In this document: positions 41,131-50,111 of the stretch, in pieces | Layout of the letters: each line of letters starts with the position of its first letter | Position numbering within the stretch: the first letter of the stretch is position 1 | Source: Natrialba asiatica DSM 12278 | GTDB taxonomy: Archaea > Halobacteriota > Halobacteria > Halobacteriales > Natrialbaceae | DNA: 50,138 nucleotides | Direction: 5' to 3' | Assembly: GCF_000337555.1 (NCBI RefSeq) | Contig: NZ_AOIO01000038.1 | Coordinates: 45,144-95,281 of the forward strand | Program-made: the position numbers and the translations under genes | The notes under the pieces: model-generated | The model's input: only the letters and a program-made list of their open reading frames with translations | The model's database searches: none | Told to the model about the DNA's origin: nothing

Positions 41131-42618
41131 CTAGAACACGTCGTTTGCGTCGAGTCGTCCCTCTCGAACGACGCCCCGCGCAGTGACCTCCTCGCCGAGG
41201 CCGACATCGGCCTCGGTCTCGACGCTCATCGTCGTCTCGCCGTCGTCGAGCACGACCGGACTACCGGCCTGCACCACGACGCCGGTGAACTCGAGTTCGT
41301 CCCCGTCCGACGGCTCGCCGGCGTCGGTGGCTCCGGTCTCGTCCGCGGTCGCGCGGCCGTCCTCGTCCCCGGCGGTGTCAGACGCGGATGCATCGCCGCT
41401 CGTCGCATCGTCGTCGCCGGCAGCCGCGTCACCCGCGAACGCGGAGAGCCCCGCGTTTTCGTCGCTCGCCGAACTCTCGTCGCCAGCCCCGCTCGCACCG
41501 CCGGCGCTGTCGGACTCCGATTCGAGAATCGTGATCGTCGACTGCCAGCCGGCGGAGGCCTCGAGATCGTCCTGCCAGCCGTCCTGAATCTCGACGTCGC
41601 CGAGTGCGACCTCGTCGCCGGGACCGATGTCGAGATCCGCCTTCTCGCCCCAAAGCGCGACGCGAATGTCGCCGGTGGCGTCCTGGACGCGGACGTTCTT
41701 GACTTGTCCCTCGGAGCCGTCGTCGCGGTCGAACGTCCGCTTCGGGTCCGTCGATCGAACGACGCCGGCGAGATCGACCGTCTGGCCGATCTCGAGGTCC
41801 TCGATCGGCGTGCTTTCCGGGACGTACTCGATATCGGCGTCGACCGTCTCGACTGCACCCCGGTTGCCGACGTGGAGTTCGAGCGAGCCATCGCGCTCGC
41901 GAACGTAGCCGTCGACGACCTCGACGGTCTCGTCGGCCTCGAGTTCGGTCGCGAGGTCCGCCTGATCGTCCCAGAGCGTGACGCGGACGCGGCCGGTCGA
42001 GTCGCCGAGGACGAGATTCGATACCTTTCCCTCGGAGCCGTCGTCGCGGTCGAACGTGCGAACGGTGTCGGTGTCGAGGACGAGGCCGACGAGGTTGACG
42101 TTCGAAAGACCGAGCGAGAGGCTCTCGACGGTGTAAGTGTCCGAAATCTGTACGTCGATATCGGTATCTAGGTCCGGTTCGACCTCGTCGACGCTGACTT
42201 CGACGCCGCTGAAGCCGTCCTTCGGGCGACCCTTGATTCGCAGTACCTGGCCTTCTTCGAGTTCGTTGATCGCGGCGTCGGCGTGCTCGTCCCAGAAGGC
42301 CGCGCGGACGGAGCCGGTCTCGTCGGCGACCTCGACGTTGACGACCTGGCCGTCCTCGTCCTCGCCGTCGCGTTCGAAGGTGCGGCGCTCGCCGATCGAG
42401 AGCACCTTGGCGACGAACTTCGCTTCCTCCATGCCGGGCTCGATGTCGGCGATGCCTCCGACCTCGCTCTCGCCGATCTCGTGAGCGATCAGCATCGCCG
42501 CCGTCTCCTCGTCCGCGAGTCCCCCCATCTGCTCGACTTTGTCCTCGACGGCCCCGCGAAACTCCTCCAGAGAGATGTCGGCCTCGAGGTCTTCATAGAC
42601 GCCCTCGATGTCGCTCAT
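41131..42618 (-). CDS. rpa2: replication protein A with multiple OB folds
   Basis: 495-residue single-stranded DNA-binding protein. At least three OB folds in tandem can be picked out by the recurring block RTFDRDDGSEGKVSNLVLGD and RVRVTLWDDQADL: about 70-165, 175-260 and 275-370. A shorter OB-like segment closes the protein (FTGVVVQAGSPVVLDDGETT). Between them lies an Ala/Asp/Gly-rich disordered linker of about 75 residues. The N-terminal 65 residues are helical (MSDIEGVYEDLEADISLEEF). It corresponds to Haloferax volcanii Rpa2 by architecture and by its neighbours histone and deacetylase. ATG 42618 is the best start; extra upstream Mets give non-haloarchaeal residues. Confidence 0.92.
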   Translation of the reverse strand: MSDIEGVYEDLEADISLEEFRGAVEDKVEQMGGLADEETAAMLIAHEIGESEVGGIADIEPGMEEAKFVAKVLSIGERRTFERDGEDEDGQVVNVEVADETGSVRAAFWDEHADAAINELEEGQVLRIKGRPKDGFSGVEVSVDEVEPDLDTDIDVQISDTYTVESLSLGLSNVNLVGLVLDTDTVRTFDRDDGSEGKVSNLVLGDSTGRVRVTLWDDQADLATELEADETVEVVDGYVRERDGSLELHVGNRGAVETVDADIEYVPESTPIEDLEIGQTVDLAGVVRSTDPKRTFDRDDGSEGQVKNVRVQDATGDIRVALWGEKADLDIGPGDEVALGDVEIQDGWQDDLEASAGWQSTITILESESDSAGGASGAGDESSASDENAGLSAFAGDAAAGDDDATSGDASASDTAGDEDGRATADETGATDAGEPSDGDELEFTGVVVQAGSPVVLDDGETTMSVETEADVGLGEEVTARGVVREGRLDANDVF

Positions 42619-42948
42619 TCTATGCTCGTGCATGAGTAGCCCGCGCATAAGCGTTGTCCATTCGTCGTGTGCGCGCTCGATACAGTCGTGGACCGGAATC
42701 GATATCGAAAACCCCGGGCTGCGACGGTCTCCATCTGTACCCGTCTCTGGGCTCGCCTCCGTACTTGAACTCGCGGTCTGCTCTCTCGGCCGTCCCAGGT
42801 GGTACTGAGCGCAGTCCGGAACGTGTACTCGACGCCACCAGCGGACCCGAATCATGAGTGAGTAAACCAGGCATAATCGGCCGAACCAGGCCCGTTTGCC
42901 GGTCGCTTTCGAAAGGGCTTTAATGGTCACCGGGTTACGAAGAGATGA
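42619..42948. other. 330-base intergenic region
   Basis: No gene is seen. The left part is the rpa2 promoter region. The right part contains a TATA-like ctttaatgg (42918-42926) about 27 bases before tRNA-Arg, and a GCTTTCGAAAGGGC palindrome just upstream of it. Confidence 0.5.
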
Positions 42949-43021
42949 GTCCTGATAGGGTAGTGGACTATCCTCTTGGCTTGCGGAGCCAGGGACCGGA
43001 GTTCAAATCTCCGTCAGGACG
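42949..43021 (+). tRNA. tRNA-Arg (GCG)
   Basis: 73 bases. Acceptor GTCCTGA pairs with TCAGGAC; the anticodon loop is TTGCGGA on stem TTGGC/GCCAG, anticodon GCG (decodes CGC/CGT); the T-loop is GTTCAAATC; the discriminator is G. No encoded CCA. A TATA-like box at 42918-42926 has the right spacing. Confidence 0.93.
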
Positions 43022-43399
43022 TTTCTCTTCAGTACAATACCGCGAGTGTAGCGAGCAGCACGTGGCGAAAATTGATACGCAAAATCGGTACGCGGAGGAC
43101 AGTAGCCGCGTTCGAATTCGGAAACCGAACGACGCGAGTAATCGAAGCGGCTCGAAGAGTTCACCATGCCAGGACGCGCAGACACATCAAATCTGACATG
43201 TAATTCCCACATCACGAACACACGGTCCCGCTGATGCGGTTTTCGAAGCCGATGACGCCGATTTCAGGGATTCATTGAAGAGAAGAAATATGATATTAGT
43301 TTAGACAATTTCTAATGGAAATTGGTAAAACGAGGAGAAACTGGGCGGGATTTAGACAGACTTTTATAAGATGGTGTGGCCGTTCTTCCAAGAAGTGGG
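43022..43399. other. 378-base intergenic region
   Basis: No gene is seen. Composition changes from GC-rich to AT-rich near 43285. The AT-rich end holds the promoter (ttttataa, 43362-43369) of the HalOD1 gene. Confidence 0.45.
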
Positions 43400-43714
43400 A
43401 TGGACTCGGAACTGGGACAGCAGAAAAATGCACGTACCGCATCGTCGACCACCGTTCACCGCGAGTTCGAGCTCTCACGGTCCGCATCGCTTGCCGCCAT
43501 CGAGACCGTGGCGACGGCTGCTGACTGTGATCCGACCGAACTCGTGCCGCTCTACGAGGTAATTGATCCTGACGCACTCGATGCCCTCTTTGGTTCACAG
43601 AGCGACTTAGCCGATCCGGAGACACGAATTTCGTTCGGATACGAAGGGTTTTCCGTGATCATGGCTCGTCACGGGCAGAAGTTGACGGTAAAAGCGAGCC
43701 AACAGGCGGAGTAA
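43400..43714 (+). CDS. HalOD1 output-domain protein
   Basis: 104-residue protein whose body is one HalOD1 domain, a small haloarchaeal output domain often found at the end of two-component proteins. VPLYEVIDPDALDALFGSQS (about 55-74) is its core signature, followed by ISFGYEGFSVIMARHGQKLT. It stands alone here without a receiver domain. ATG 43400 lies about 35 bases after ttttataa, so a short leader or none is expected. Its binding target is unknown. The RNase P RNA gene converges on it from the right. Confidence 0.85.
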   Translation: MDSELGQQKNARTASSTTVHREFELSRSASLAAIETVATAADCDPTELVPLYEVIDPDALDALFGSQSDLADPETRISFGYEGFSVIMARHGQKLTVKASQQAE

Positions 43715-43867
43715 GACGGCTACCGTCAGAACCGAGAAACCGCAAAACGCAACACACGAAACCGTAAGTCTCGAGCTCGAACCTCGAATCTGTCGCGTGA
43801 GAGGAGTGATATCGCCGTTGCGATAGCTACTGGAGACTATCGCTGAAGACAGGCGGTGCAGTGAAAA

Positions 43868-44404
43868 GTGGTGAGAGGAGTAAGCCCCCTTCTGTTCGTC
43901 CCGGCATTCGGCTGAGCGTCCGTGCCGTTGCGGCGCGGCCGCATTGTTCGGGCTACCACGGCACGGACTTGCACCGGTGAGGATTCGCCGTTCCATCGGT
44001 CCTCGGTCGTCTGAGCGCAGCCGATCGCGTCGTTTGCGGTCGACGGCACGCGCCGTCTGCCGGTGTGATCTCCCGATGGGACACCACGAACCGTCGCGAC
44101 CCGTGGGTTCGAACCACGGCCAGACTGCACACCCTCTGCGGGTCAACTGCCCTTCCTCGCGGTCGGGGTCGCACGCATCATCGGTCGGACCGAGACGTGT
44201 CGTTTCTGTTCCAGAGCCAGCGGTCTCCCGCTCTGGACTTGCGTCCAGTCACCTGCCCGAACAGGTGGGGGGACTTTCCTCGCGGGCGTGGCCCCTCCCG
44301 ACGGGAGGAGTCACGTTCGTCGCGGGTCACCGATCGGTGCCCACAGTCAACAGGCGAGTCGTTACCGACTCACCCGCCGCGGCAGCCAGGCTCTCTCTCC
44401 ACCG
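43868..44404 (-). ncRNA. rnpB: RNase P RNA (archaeal type A)
   Basis: Catalytic RNA that trims 5' leaders from tRNA precursors. On the minus strand it carries GAGGAAAGTCCCCCC (CR-I, about 44268-44284), GGAACAGAAACGACAC (CR-IV-like), GGTGCAAGTCCGTGCC, and GAACAGAAGGGGGCTTACTC (CR-V, about 43876-43895). Ends are set by pairing: GGTGGAGAGAG near 44404-44394 can pair with CTCCTCTCACC at 43880-43870 (P1, with a bulge), and CTGGC pairs with GCCGG just before CR-V (P2). At about 537 bases it is longer than the roughly 435 I recall for Haloferax; the excess lies between P3 and CR-I. Identification is certain; ends are within about ten bases. Confidence 0.93.
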
Positions 44405-44422
44405 ATTGTAGGTCCTGCTGGT

Positions 44423-44430
44423 GAATAAGT
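44423..44430 (-). promoter_or_regulatory. TATA box for RNase P RNA
   Basis: Minus strand CTTATTC, centred about 24 bases before the predicted RNA 5' end at 44404. The match between this spacing and the P1 pairing supports the assigned start. Confidence 0.5.
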
Positions 44431-44552
44431 CCCTCGGTTGGAATCGTCTCGATTCGCGCCGATACGACGCCGTTCTCGTGGGTCACAGCACTGGTCTGAC
44501 TCTCGAAACGGAATGGAAGCGTTTTAGGACGCCTATCCCTATGTACATCTGT

Positions 44553-45152
44553 ATGTCCCAGGGACAGGGCGTCAACCTCTCCTACGAAGACGGTGCACGT
44601 GCAGTTGAACTCGCGCGTGAATCCGTCGAATCCTACGTCGAACACGGGCAACGAGAACAACCGGGCAGTATGCGAGAAAGCTTCTACGAGCGAACTGGTG
44701 CGTTCGTTCGACTCGAATCCACGCGAGGCCGCGGAAGCCTGCGTGGCTGTGCCGGTGGCTACCGTTCGGGTGAACAGCTCGGCCACGTCATCGTCGACGC
44801 GGCCATCGAAGCAGCCAGCGAAGATTCGTGCGGCTCCGAGATTAGCCCCTCGGAACTGCCGAACCTCACCGTCTCGGTCTGTGCGGTGAGAAACGTCATC
44901 CTCACCGACGATCCGCTCGCCGATCTCGAACTCGGCACGCACGGGGCCGCCATCGACGGCGGCGAAGGCGGCTGGCTCTACCCGACGGTGCCGGTCGAAC
45001 ACGGCTGGAGCGCACGCGAGTACCTCGACCGGACCTGTCGAAAGGCCAAGCTCGCCCCCGGCTCCTGGCAAGATGACGACGTCGTCGTCACCCTCTTCGA
45101 GGGCCAGGTCTTCCGCGAGCGCGAGGCCGACGGCAGCATCGAAGAACTCTGA
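44553..45152 (+). CDS. AMMECR1-domain protein
   Basis: 199-residue cytoplasmic protein of the AMMECR1 family. LSYEDGARAVELARESVESY opens it, ESTRGRGSLRGCAGGYRSGE carries the LRGC motif that marks the family, and PLADLELGTHGAAIDGGEGG and KAKLAPGSWQDDDVVVTLFE follow. The LRGC Cys is a suspected catalytic residue; the substrate is not known, and eukaryotic homologues are linked to a human syndrome. The Met at 44553 (MSQGQGVNLS) is favoured over 44541 because the TATA-like gttttagg (44521-44528) would initiate near 44550. Confidence 0.88.
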   Translation: MSQGQGVNLSYEDGARAVELARESVESYVEHGQREQPGSMRESFYERTGAFVRLESTRGRGSLRGCAGGYRSGEQLGHVIVDAAIEAASEDSCGSEISPSELPNLTVSVCAVRNVILTDDPLADLELGTHGAAIDGGEGGWLYPTVPVEHGWSAREYLDRTCRKAKLAPGSWQDDDVVVTLFEGQVFREREADGSIEEL

Positions 45153-45409
45153 GCAGGCGTCGTCTTCACGGAAGAAACCGCATCCGAACAGCGACGCGTC
45201 GCGAACGCTTCTCGTGCAGAAATCGTCACCGCTGTACCGACGAGCATATCGACGGTGGTGAACGGCCACGGCAGTCCGTCGTGCAACGGCACCGACGAGA
45301 GTTCAGTTCACCGAAGCCGCCGAGACGGTGAGAGCGGCCGCTGCGAGTTCAGTTTTGAAATCGGCGTCGAGTTCGATCGAAACCGTCCCGCCGAGTACGC
45401 CTCGCGGCG

Positions 45410-45682
45410 CTACTCGCCGTGCTCCGCGGATGATCGCGCCGGAGAGTGACGGTTCGCCTTGAGCAGTTCGTCGATCGCCGCGAAGAACGCGTGTAACACG
45501 AGCCAGAGAACGGGGACGTTTACGAGCAAGAGGGAAACGAAAGCGAGCGGGCCGAACGGGCCGATCAGTCCGGCAAAAAGCAGGACGAACCCGTCGAAAA
45601 AGGCGGCACCGAAACCGATGACGACGAGTTTGAAGAAGAGTTTGTTCGCGATTTCGATGTGCGGGGAGGGCTGTTCCGTCAT
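45410..45682 (-). CDS. small membrane protein with two spans
   Basis: 90 residues, not recognised. An N-terminal polar stretch (MTEQPSPHIEIANKLFFK) precedes two hydrophobic segments (VIGFGAAFFDGFVLLFAGLI and AFVSLLLVNVPVLWLVLHAF). A basic/polar tail with Arg and His ends it. Both termini are probably cytoplasmic. It sits 29 bases upstream of pncB's 3' end in the opposite sense of numbering but on the same strand, so it may be the last gene of the pncB transcript. Function unknown. Confidence 0.68.
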   Translation of the reverse strand: MTEQPSPHIEIANKLFFKLVVIGFGAAFFDGFVLLFAGLIGPFGPLAFVSLLLVNVPVLWLVLHAFFAAIDELLKANRHSPARSSAEHGE

Positions 45683-45711
45683 TATACTAACCGGTTTCCG
45701 AGAGCGCGTGA

Positions 45712-46872
45712 TTACGCTTCCGATTCTTGGAATCTAACCGCATCGGCGTCCGCCAGACAGCGCTCGCTCGCCTCGTCGAGGTCGAACTCGCGAACGATCT
45801 CGCCGTCGCGGACGAGCGGTTCGAGCAGCGGGTCGGCGTCGTCTGGCGCGTCGCTATCAGCGAGCGCGACGTGATGACCGCCGTCGGCGGTCCGGTAGAC
45901 CTCTTTCACGCCCGAGAGTTTGCCCCGCTTCGAGATCGGTTCGCCCTCTATCTCGACGATGTCGAGACTGAAGTCCAGCGACGCTGCCTCCGTGATGTGA
46001 CTCCCGACGCCGAAGCCGTCCGCAACGTCTCGCAGTTCGCGGATCGAGTTCGGTCCGAGCCCGCCGCTACAGAAGATGTCGACGTCCTCGTAGCCGTGGG
46101 CGTCGAGTTCCCAGCGCACCTCGCGGACGATGTGCCGAAAGTCGCCGCGACGCGAACTCGTGGTATCGATGCGCACGCCGTCTAAGTTGTCACCGAGCGT
46201 CTCGGCGGCCAGCAGGCTCTCGGTCGTTTCGTCCCAGAACGTATCGACCAGCGCGATTCGGGGCACGTCCTCGGGGACGGCCTCGTCGAAGGCCTCCCAG
46301 GCCGCGGCCTGGTTGCCCTCGCCGAAGCAGAACATGAGCGCGTGGGGCATCGTGCCACTCGCCTCGCGATCGAGGATGTCTCCCGCCGCGACGTGCGAGA
46401 ACCCGTCGAGACCGGCGAGCAGCGCAGCGCGTTCGACCGTCGATGCGATCGAGGGATGGACGTGGCGAGCGCCGAACGAGAGAACGGACGACTCCGGCGC
46501 GGCCTGTCGCGCTTCGAGGGCGGCCGTTGCGAAGCCACTCGGTTGCGACAGAAAGCCGAGCAGCGAGGTTTCGAGTTCGGCGAACGCGCGGTATGGGCCC
46601 TCGATGCGGAGAACGGGCCCGCCGTCGAACAGTTGCCCGTCGGGAAGAGCGTCGACGTCGACGGCACACCCCTCGAAGAGCGTTGCAACGTCTTTGATGC
46701 CGGTGAAGACGTCGAACTCGCCGGTCGGGAACTGGTCTGCGGTCACTTCGGCGACGACGTGCGGGTTCTTCCCCGCGTGCTCGAGAGTCGTGTGGGTACG
46801 CTCGAAGTAGGCGTCCGTCGCGGTCCCCTCGAGAATCGCAGCAGGGGGAATGGTTCCGAACGGGTTTGACAT
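45712..46872 (-). CDS. pncB: nicotinate phosphoribosyltransferase
   Basis: 386-residue salvage enzyme joining nicotinate to phosphoribosyl pyrophosphate in NAD synthesis. SNPFGTIPPAAILEGTATDA and YFERTHTTLEHAG form the N-terminal domain. SFGARHVHPSIASTVERAAL (about 131-150) carries the active-site His/Arg region, and IRIDTTSSRRGDFRHIVREV-like sequence (about 228-247) the conserved Asp/Arg block. DIFCSGGLGPNSIRELRDVA is the phosphate-binding loop. It is a member of the archaeal clade; all key residues are present. An isochorismatase-fold enzyme of nicotinamidase type lies two genes away. Confidence 0.9.
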   Translation of the reverse strand: MSNPFGTIPPAAILEGTATDAYFERTHTTLEHAGKNPHVVAEVTADQFPTGEFDVFTGIKDVATLFEGCAVDVDALPDGQLFDGGPVLRIEGPYRAFAELETSLLGFLSQPSGFATAALEARQAAPESSVLSFGARHVHPSIASTVERAALLAGLDGFSHVAAGDILDREASGTMPHALMFCFGEGNQAAAWEAFDEAVPEDVPRIALVDTFWDETTESLLAAETLGDNLDGVRIDTTSSRRGDFRHIVREVRWELDAHGYEDVDIFCSGGLGPNSIRELRDVADGFGVGSHITEAASLDFSLDIVEIEGEPISKRGKLSGVKEVYRTADGGHHVALADSDAPDDADPLLEPLVRDGEIVREFDLDEASERCLADADAVRFQESEA

Positions 46873-46919
46873 AGCGTCGATTTCCTCCGGGGAGCAAAAA
46901 AGCTACCCGTCTCCGGCGC

Positions 46920-48728
46920 TCACGGCGGCGAGAGACGGGACGCCGAATCGGAGAGTTCGAACGGGAACGGGAGTGAGAGCACGGTACCGGAAACGACACG
47001 CGTTCGACGCAAAATGACCCAGCCACCGGTCGCGAGGACGAGAACCGATCCGAGCGCGACGGCTCCGATGCCGACTCCGCTATCCGGGATCAGCGCGCCG
47101 ATGAGCGACCGTTCGTCGTCCGAAGCAGCGGAACCGCCATCCTCGGTGCCGTCAGCGCTAGCTGTGATCGTATCCTCACCGGCGGGTGCGGCACCCTCCT
47201 CGACGGCGTCGAGTTCAGCGATCGACGGCGCGCGCACGATCGACACCGTCTCGCCGCTCACGTCGAGATAGTAGGCACCCGGATAGTCCGATTCGATCTC
47301 GTAGGTGTTCCGGCGGTCGTCAACCGGTTGGGCGCCGTGGTTGTCGAGCAGTTCGAGATAGGCACCAGCGAACGCCTCGGCGTCATCGGTCGTCGCCCAC
47401 TCGGTCCGCCAGACGTATCCGGTTTCGTTGACCGCGTCGTCGACCGTCTCGTTCGAACCGCCGGCGACGGCATCGACGGCGTCGTCCGCGACGTACGTGA
47501 CGAGTTCGTCGCCGGCCCAGCCGTCGGTCTCGGGCTGATCGAAGTCGTAGCCCATGCTGGACTCGAGGAAGTCGGATTGCTCGATGACGGGCTGGCGGCC
47601 CCACTCGAACGCGTCGGCGGTGAACATCGAGACCATGCCGGCTTCGCCGACGGTCTCGTTGGCGATCGCGCCGTCGACTTCGAGTTGCTGCCACTCGTCG
47701 GACGAGCGGTCCGCGACCTGGGTGGAAGCGGGCTCGCGGTCCTCGCCTGGACGGATCGTCTCCGCCGAACTCGCCGGCGGGTCGTCGTAGGCCGCGTTGA
47801 CGGCCTCCCAGTTGTACTCGCCCGCCTCCCACGCCGCCTCGTCCGTGGCTTGTTCCAGCAAGAACTCGACGTAGTCCGGGCCGTCGTCGTAGGGCTGATA
47901 GATCGTCAGGTAGAGTCCCCAGTTGAGGTCGGGTTGGTCGGGCGTGGCGCGTTCGGGCTGGAGGCAGGTCCACGTCTCGCCACAGCGGCGTTCGTACTCG
48001 GTGTCGACCCAGGAGGCGTCGCCCTCGATGAGTCCGTTCACGGCGTTGTCCTGATCGATGGTCTCGCGCTCGTAGCCGCTCAGTCCGAACTGCTGGTCCT
48101 GCAGCGCGTGGACGAGTTCGTGACCGAGCACGGCTTCGTTAGGCGTCGGCGTTCCCGAACTCTCGGAGACGATGACGATCTGCTCGGTTTCGGGGTCGTA
48201 GTAGCCGTTGACGGACCCGCCGTACAGCGATTCGGCGGCGTCCGCGGCATCGGTGTTCCGGTCCACCATAAACAGCGCCTCGTAGTTGACGTTCTGCTGT
48301 AGTCGCACGGCACCGGTGGCGTTCGTGAAGACGCTGCCGTTTTCGGTCTGCTCGTTCCGGTATTCCTCGCGGGAGACGACGTCGACCGAGACGTCCTCCT
48401 CGAAGGTCAGGTTTCGAATGGCCTCGACGCGGGCCATCGATCGCGAGATGACGGCGTCGAGTTCACCCTCGGCGAGGGTCTGGTTGTCGCGATCGTCGAC
48501 CGGAAGTTCGTCGTCGTACCAGTAGCCGTCGACGTAGCCGATCGTGTCGGTAGTCGATGGATCGGCCGGTCGGTCGTCCGTCGCCGGGGAGTTCGGTTGC
48601 CCGTTCTCATCCGAGTCGGGAGAGGGACCGACGGCGAACGGCAGGAAGCCACCGGCACCGGCGACCACGAGGACGAGAAGTGCGAAAACAGCCAGACCAC
48701 CCAGAAGCCGTGTGCGCGTCGAGTTCAT
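46920..48728 (-). CDS. Hvo_1808-family surface protein with HELVH metallopeptidase motif
   Basis: 602-residue membrane-anchored surface protein. An N-terminal hydrophobic span (LLGGLAVFALLVLVVAGAGG) and a C-terminal span (GIGAVALGSVLVLATGGWVI) frame a large, acidic, Asn/Ser-rich outer domain with several N-x-S/T glycosylation sites. NEAVLGHELVHALQDQQFGL (about 196-215) is a zinc-metallopeptidase HExxH motif. The C-terminal part resembles haloarchaeal Hvo_1808-type proteins as I recall. Whether it cleaves peptides is not shown. Monocistronic. It differs from a PGF-CTERM protein by having Arg then a hydrophobic tail without the PGF tripeptide. Confidence 0.82.
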   Translation of the reverse strand: MNSTRTRLLGGLAVFALLVLVVAGAGGFLPFAVGPSPDSDENGQPNSPATDDRPADPSTTDTIGYVDGYWYDDELPVDDRDNQTLAEGELDAVISRSMARVEAIRNLTFEEDVSVDVVSREEYRNEQTENGSVFTNATGAVRLQQNVNYEALFMVDRNTDAADAAESLYGGSVNGYYDPETEQIVIVSESSGTPTPNEAVLGHELVHALQDQQFGLSGYERETIDQDNAVNGLIEGDASWVDTEYERRCGETWTCLQPERATPDQPDLNWGLYLTIYQPYDDGPDYVEFLLEQATDEAAWEAGEYNWEAVNAAYDDPPASSAETIRPGEDREPASTQVADRSSDEWQQLEVDGAIANETVGEAGMVSMFTADAFEWGRQPVIEQSDFLESSMGYDFDQPETDGWAGDELVTYVADDAVDAVAGGSNETVDDAVNETGYVWRTEWATTDDAEAFAGAYLELLDNHGAQPVDDRRNTYEIESDYPGAYYLDVSGETVSIVRAPSIAELDAVEEGAAPAGEDTITASADGTEDGGSAASDDERSLIGALIPDSGVGIGAVALGSVLVLATGGWVILRRTRVVSGTVLSLPFPFELSDSASRLSPP

Positions 48729-48876
48729 CGGGATAGGATAGTCAGTCGTACGAAAGCAACCGGCAAAAGGACGACGGTCGGTGGCCGACCCGTTTCATCG
48801 GGAGACCGCACTCATCCGGCGTCGATCACGGACCACCGCCGCGAACGTTTTTGCGAGCGCGTTCGTAGGAACACCC

Positions 48877-49461
48877 ATGACCCTCGATCTCGATCCGACG
48901 CGCACGGCGGTCGTCGTCGTCGACATGCAAAACGGGTTCTGCCATCCCGACGGCGCGCTGTACGCTCCCGGGAGCGAGAGCGTCATCGACCACATCGCCG
49001 AACTCGTCGCCCGCGCCCGCGACGCCGGCGCGCGGATCGTCTACACTCGGGACGTGCACCCGCCAGAACAGTTCGCGGACGCCCACTACTACGACGAGTT
49101 CGCCCGGTGGGGCGAGCACGTCCTCGAGAACTCCTGGGAGGCCGAAATCGTGGACGAGCTCACCGTCGATCCCGACGACCACGTCGTCGAAAAACACACC
49201 TACGACGCCTTCTACAACACCGAACTCGAGGGCTGGCTGAACGCCCGCGGCATCGACGACTTGGTCATCTGCGGCACGCTCGCGAACGTCTGCGTGCTTC
49301 ACACCGGCGGCAGCGCCGGCCTGCGCGACTTCCGCCCGCTCATGGTCGAAGACTGCATCGGCGCGATCGAAGACGGCCACCGCGAGTACGCCCTCGAACA
49401 CGCCGACTGGCTGTTCGGAGAGGTGCTGAGCCGAGAGGACGTGACGTTCGACGTGGCGTAA
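48877..49461 (+). CDS. isochorismatase-fold amidase, probable nicotinamidase
   Basis: 194-residue cysteine hydrolase. AVVVVDMQNGFCHPDG supplies the catalytic Asp, VEKHTYDAFYNTELEGWLNA the catalytic Lys, and VICGTLANVCVLHTGGSAGL the nucleophilic Cys. The metal region of true nicotinamidases (D-x-H-P-x-x-H) is partly present (TRDVHPPEQFADAH). With pncB two genes away, deamidation of nicotinamide to nicotinate is likely but not proven; other isochorismatase-fold substrates are possible. ATG 48877 follows gttttt about 25 bases upstream. Confidence 0.85.
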   Translation: MTLDLDPTRTAVVVVDMQNGFCHPDGALYAPGSESVIDHIAELVARARDAGARIVYTRDVHPPEQFADAHYYDEFARWGEHVLENSWEAEIVDELTVDPDDHVVEKHTYDAFYNTELEGWLNARGIDDLVICGTLANVCVLHTGGSAGLRDFRPLMVEDCIGAIEDGHREYALEHADWLFGEVLSREDVTFDVA

Positions 49462-49502
49462 TGCGGCGCGGAGGTTCGGTGTCGGCCCGCGCGACCGGGG
49501 CA

Positions 49503-49553
49503 AAGAGCAAGAATCAGAATCAGAACCAGAATCAGAATTAGAACCAGAACAAG
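49503..49553. repeat. imperfect hexanucleotide repeat (AGAATC type)
   Basis: Eight or so units of AGAATC/AGAACC/AGAACA between the isochorismatase-fold gene and a small membrane protein gene. Non-coding. Replication-slippage tract of the same kind as at 13079-13137. Confidence 0.75.
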
Positions 49554-49592
49554 AGCAACGAGCGTTTTACTCCCGCCTTCGAACCCCTCCGC

Positions 49593-49754
49593 ATGGAACT
49601 GAACTCGCGTCGCCTGCAGTCGATGTACGTCCTCGGAATACTCCTCAACGCAGTCGCGCTGGTGGCCTCGGCGACGAGCGGTGAACTTCTCTACGCCGGA
49701 ACGTTCGGACTCATCATGTGTTATCTGGGGCTTCGACTGTGGATGGTAGCGTAA
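49593..49754 (+). CDS. small two-span membrane protein
   Basis: 53-residue protein that is easily overlooked because of its size. MELNSRRLQSMYVLGILLNA begins with a polar, Arg-containing head and runs into the first span. SGELLYAGTFGLIMCYLGLR holds a short loop and the second span; it ends LWMVA. A TATA-like gttttactc (49563-49571) about 25 bases upstream of the ATG gives a leaderless promoter. Clean GC-rich codon use and regular hydrophobic pattern support a real gene. Function unknown. Confidence 0.65.
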   Translation: MELNSRRLQSMYVLGILLNAVALVASATSGELLYAGTFGLIMCYLGLRLWMVA

Positions 49755-49852
49755 CGCAACCGGGAGCCACAACGAATCGCACTCGATCGGTATCGCTACG
49801 GTCGAGTCCGGCGACACTCACGAGAAACAGTCGATGAGCGAAATCGGCACAC

Positions 49853-50111
49853 TCAGTCCCATCCCTGACGGAACACGCGATAGGAACCCTGGCCCGTCGC
49901 GACCTCCACGGTTTCGCCATCCGGCGTCGTACTCTCGACGATCACTTCGCTGACGCCGACCGTCCCGCCGACGCGAACCACGTTCGCCGTCGCCGTCAGA
50001 TCGCCCGTTGCCGGCCGGAGGTAGTTCACGTTGAGATTGATCGTCGCGATCGAGGAGTCGACGGGTCGCTCGAGTTCAGTTCGGAGCGCGAGGCCGCCGG
50101 CGGTATCGATG
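49853..50111 (-). CDS. PaaI-type hotdog thioesterase, N-terminally truncated
   Basis: C-terminal 85 residues of a hotdog-fold acyl-CoA thioesterase. DTAGGLALRTELERPVDSSI and INLNVNYLRPATGDLTATAN are typical of the PaaI/YbgC branch, including the beta strand NVNYLRPA that follows the active-site loop; it ends SYRVFRQGWD. The catalytic N-terminal portion is missing because the window ends in adaptor sequence from 50112. A start of MCIRDS would be translated from that adaptor and is not real. Confidence 0.8.
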
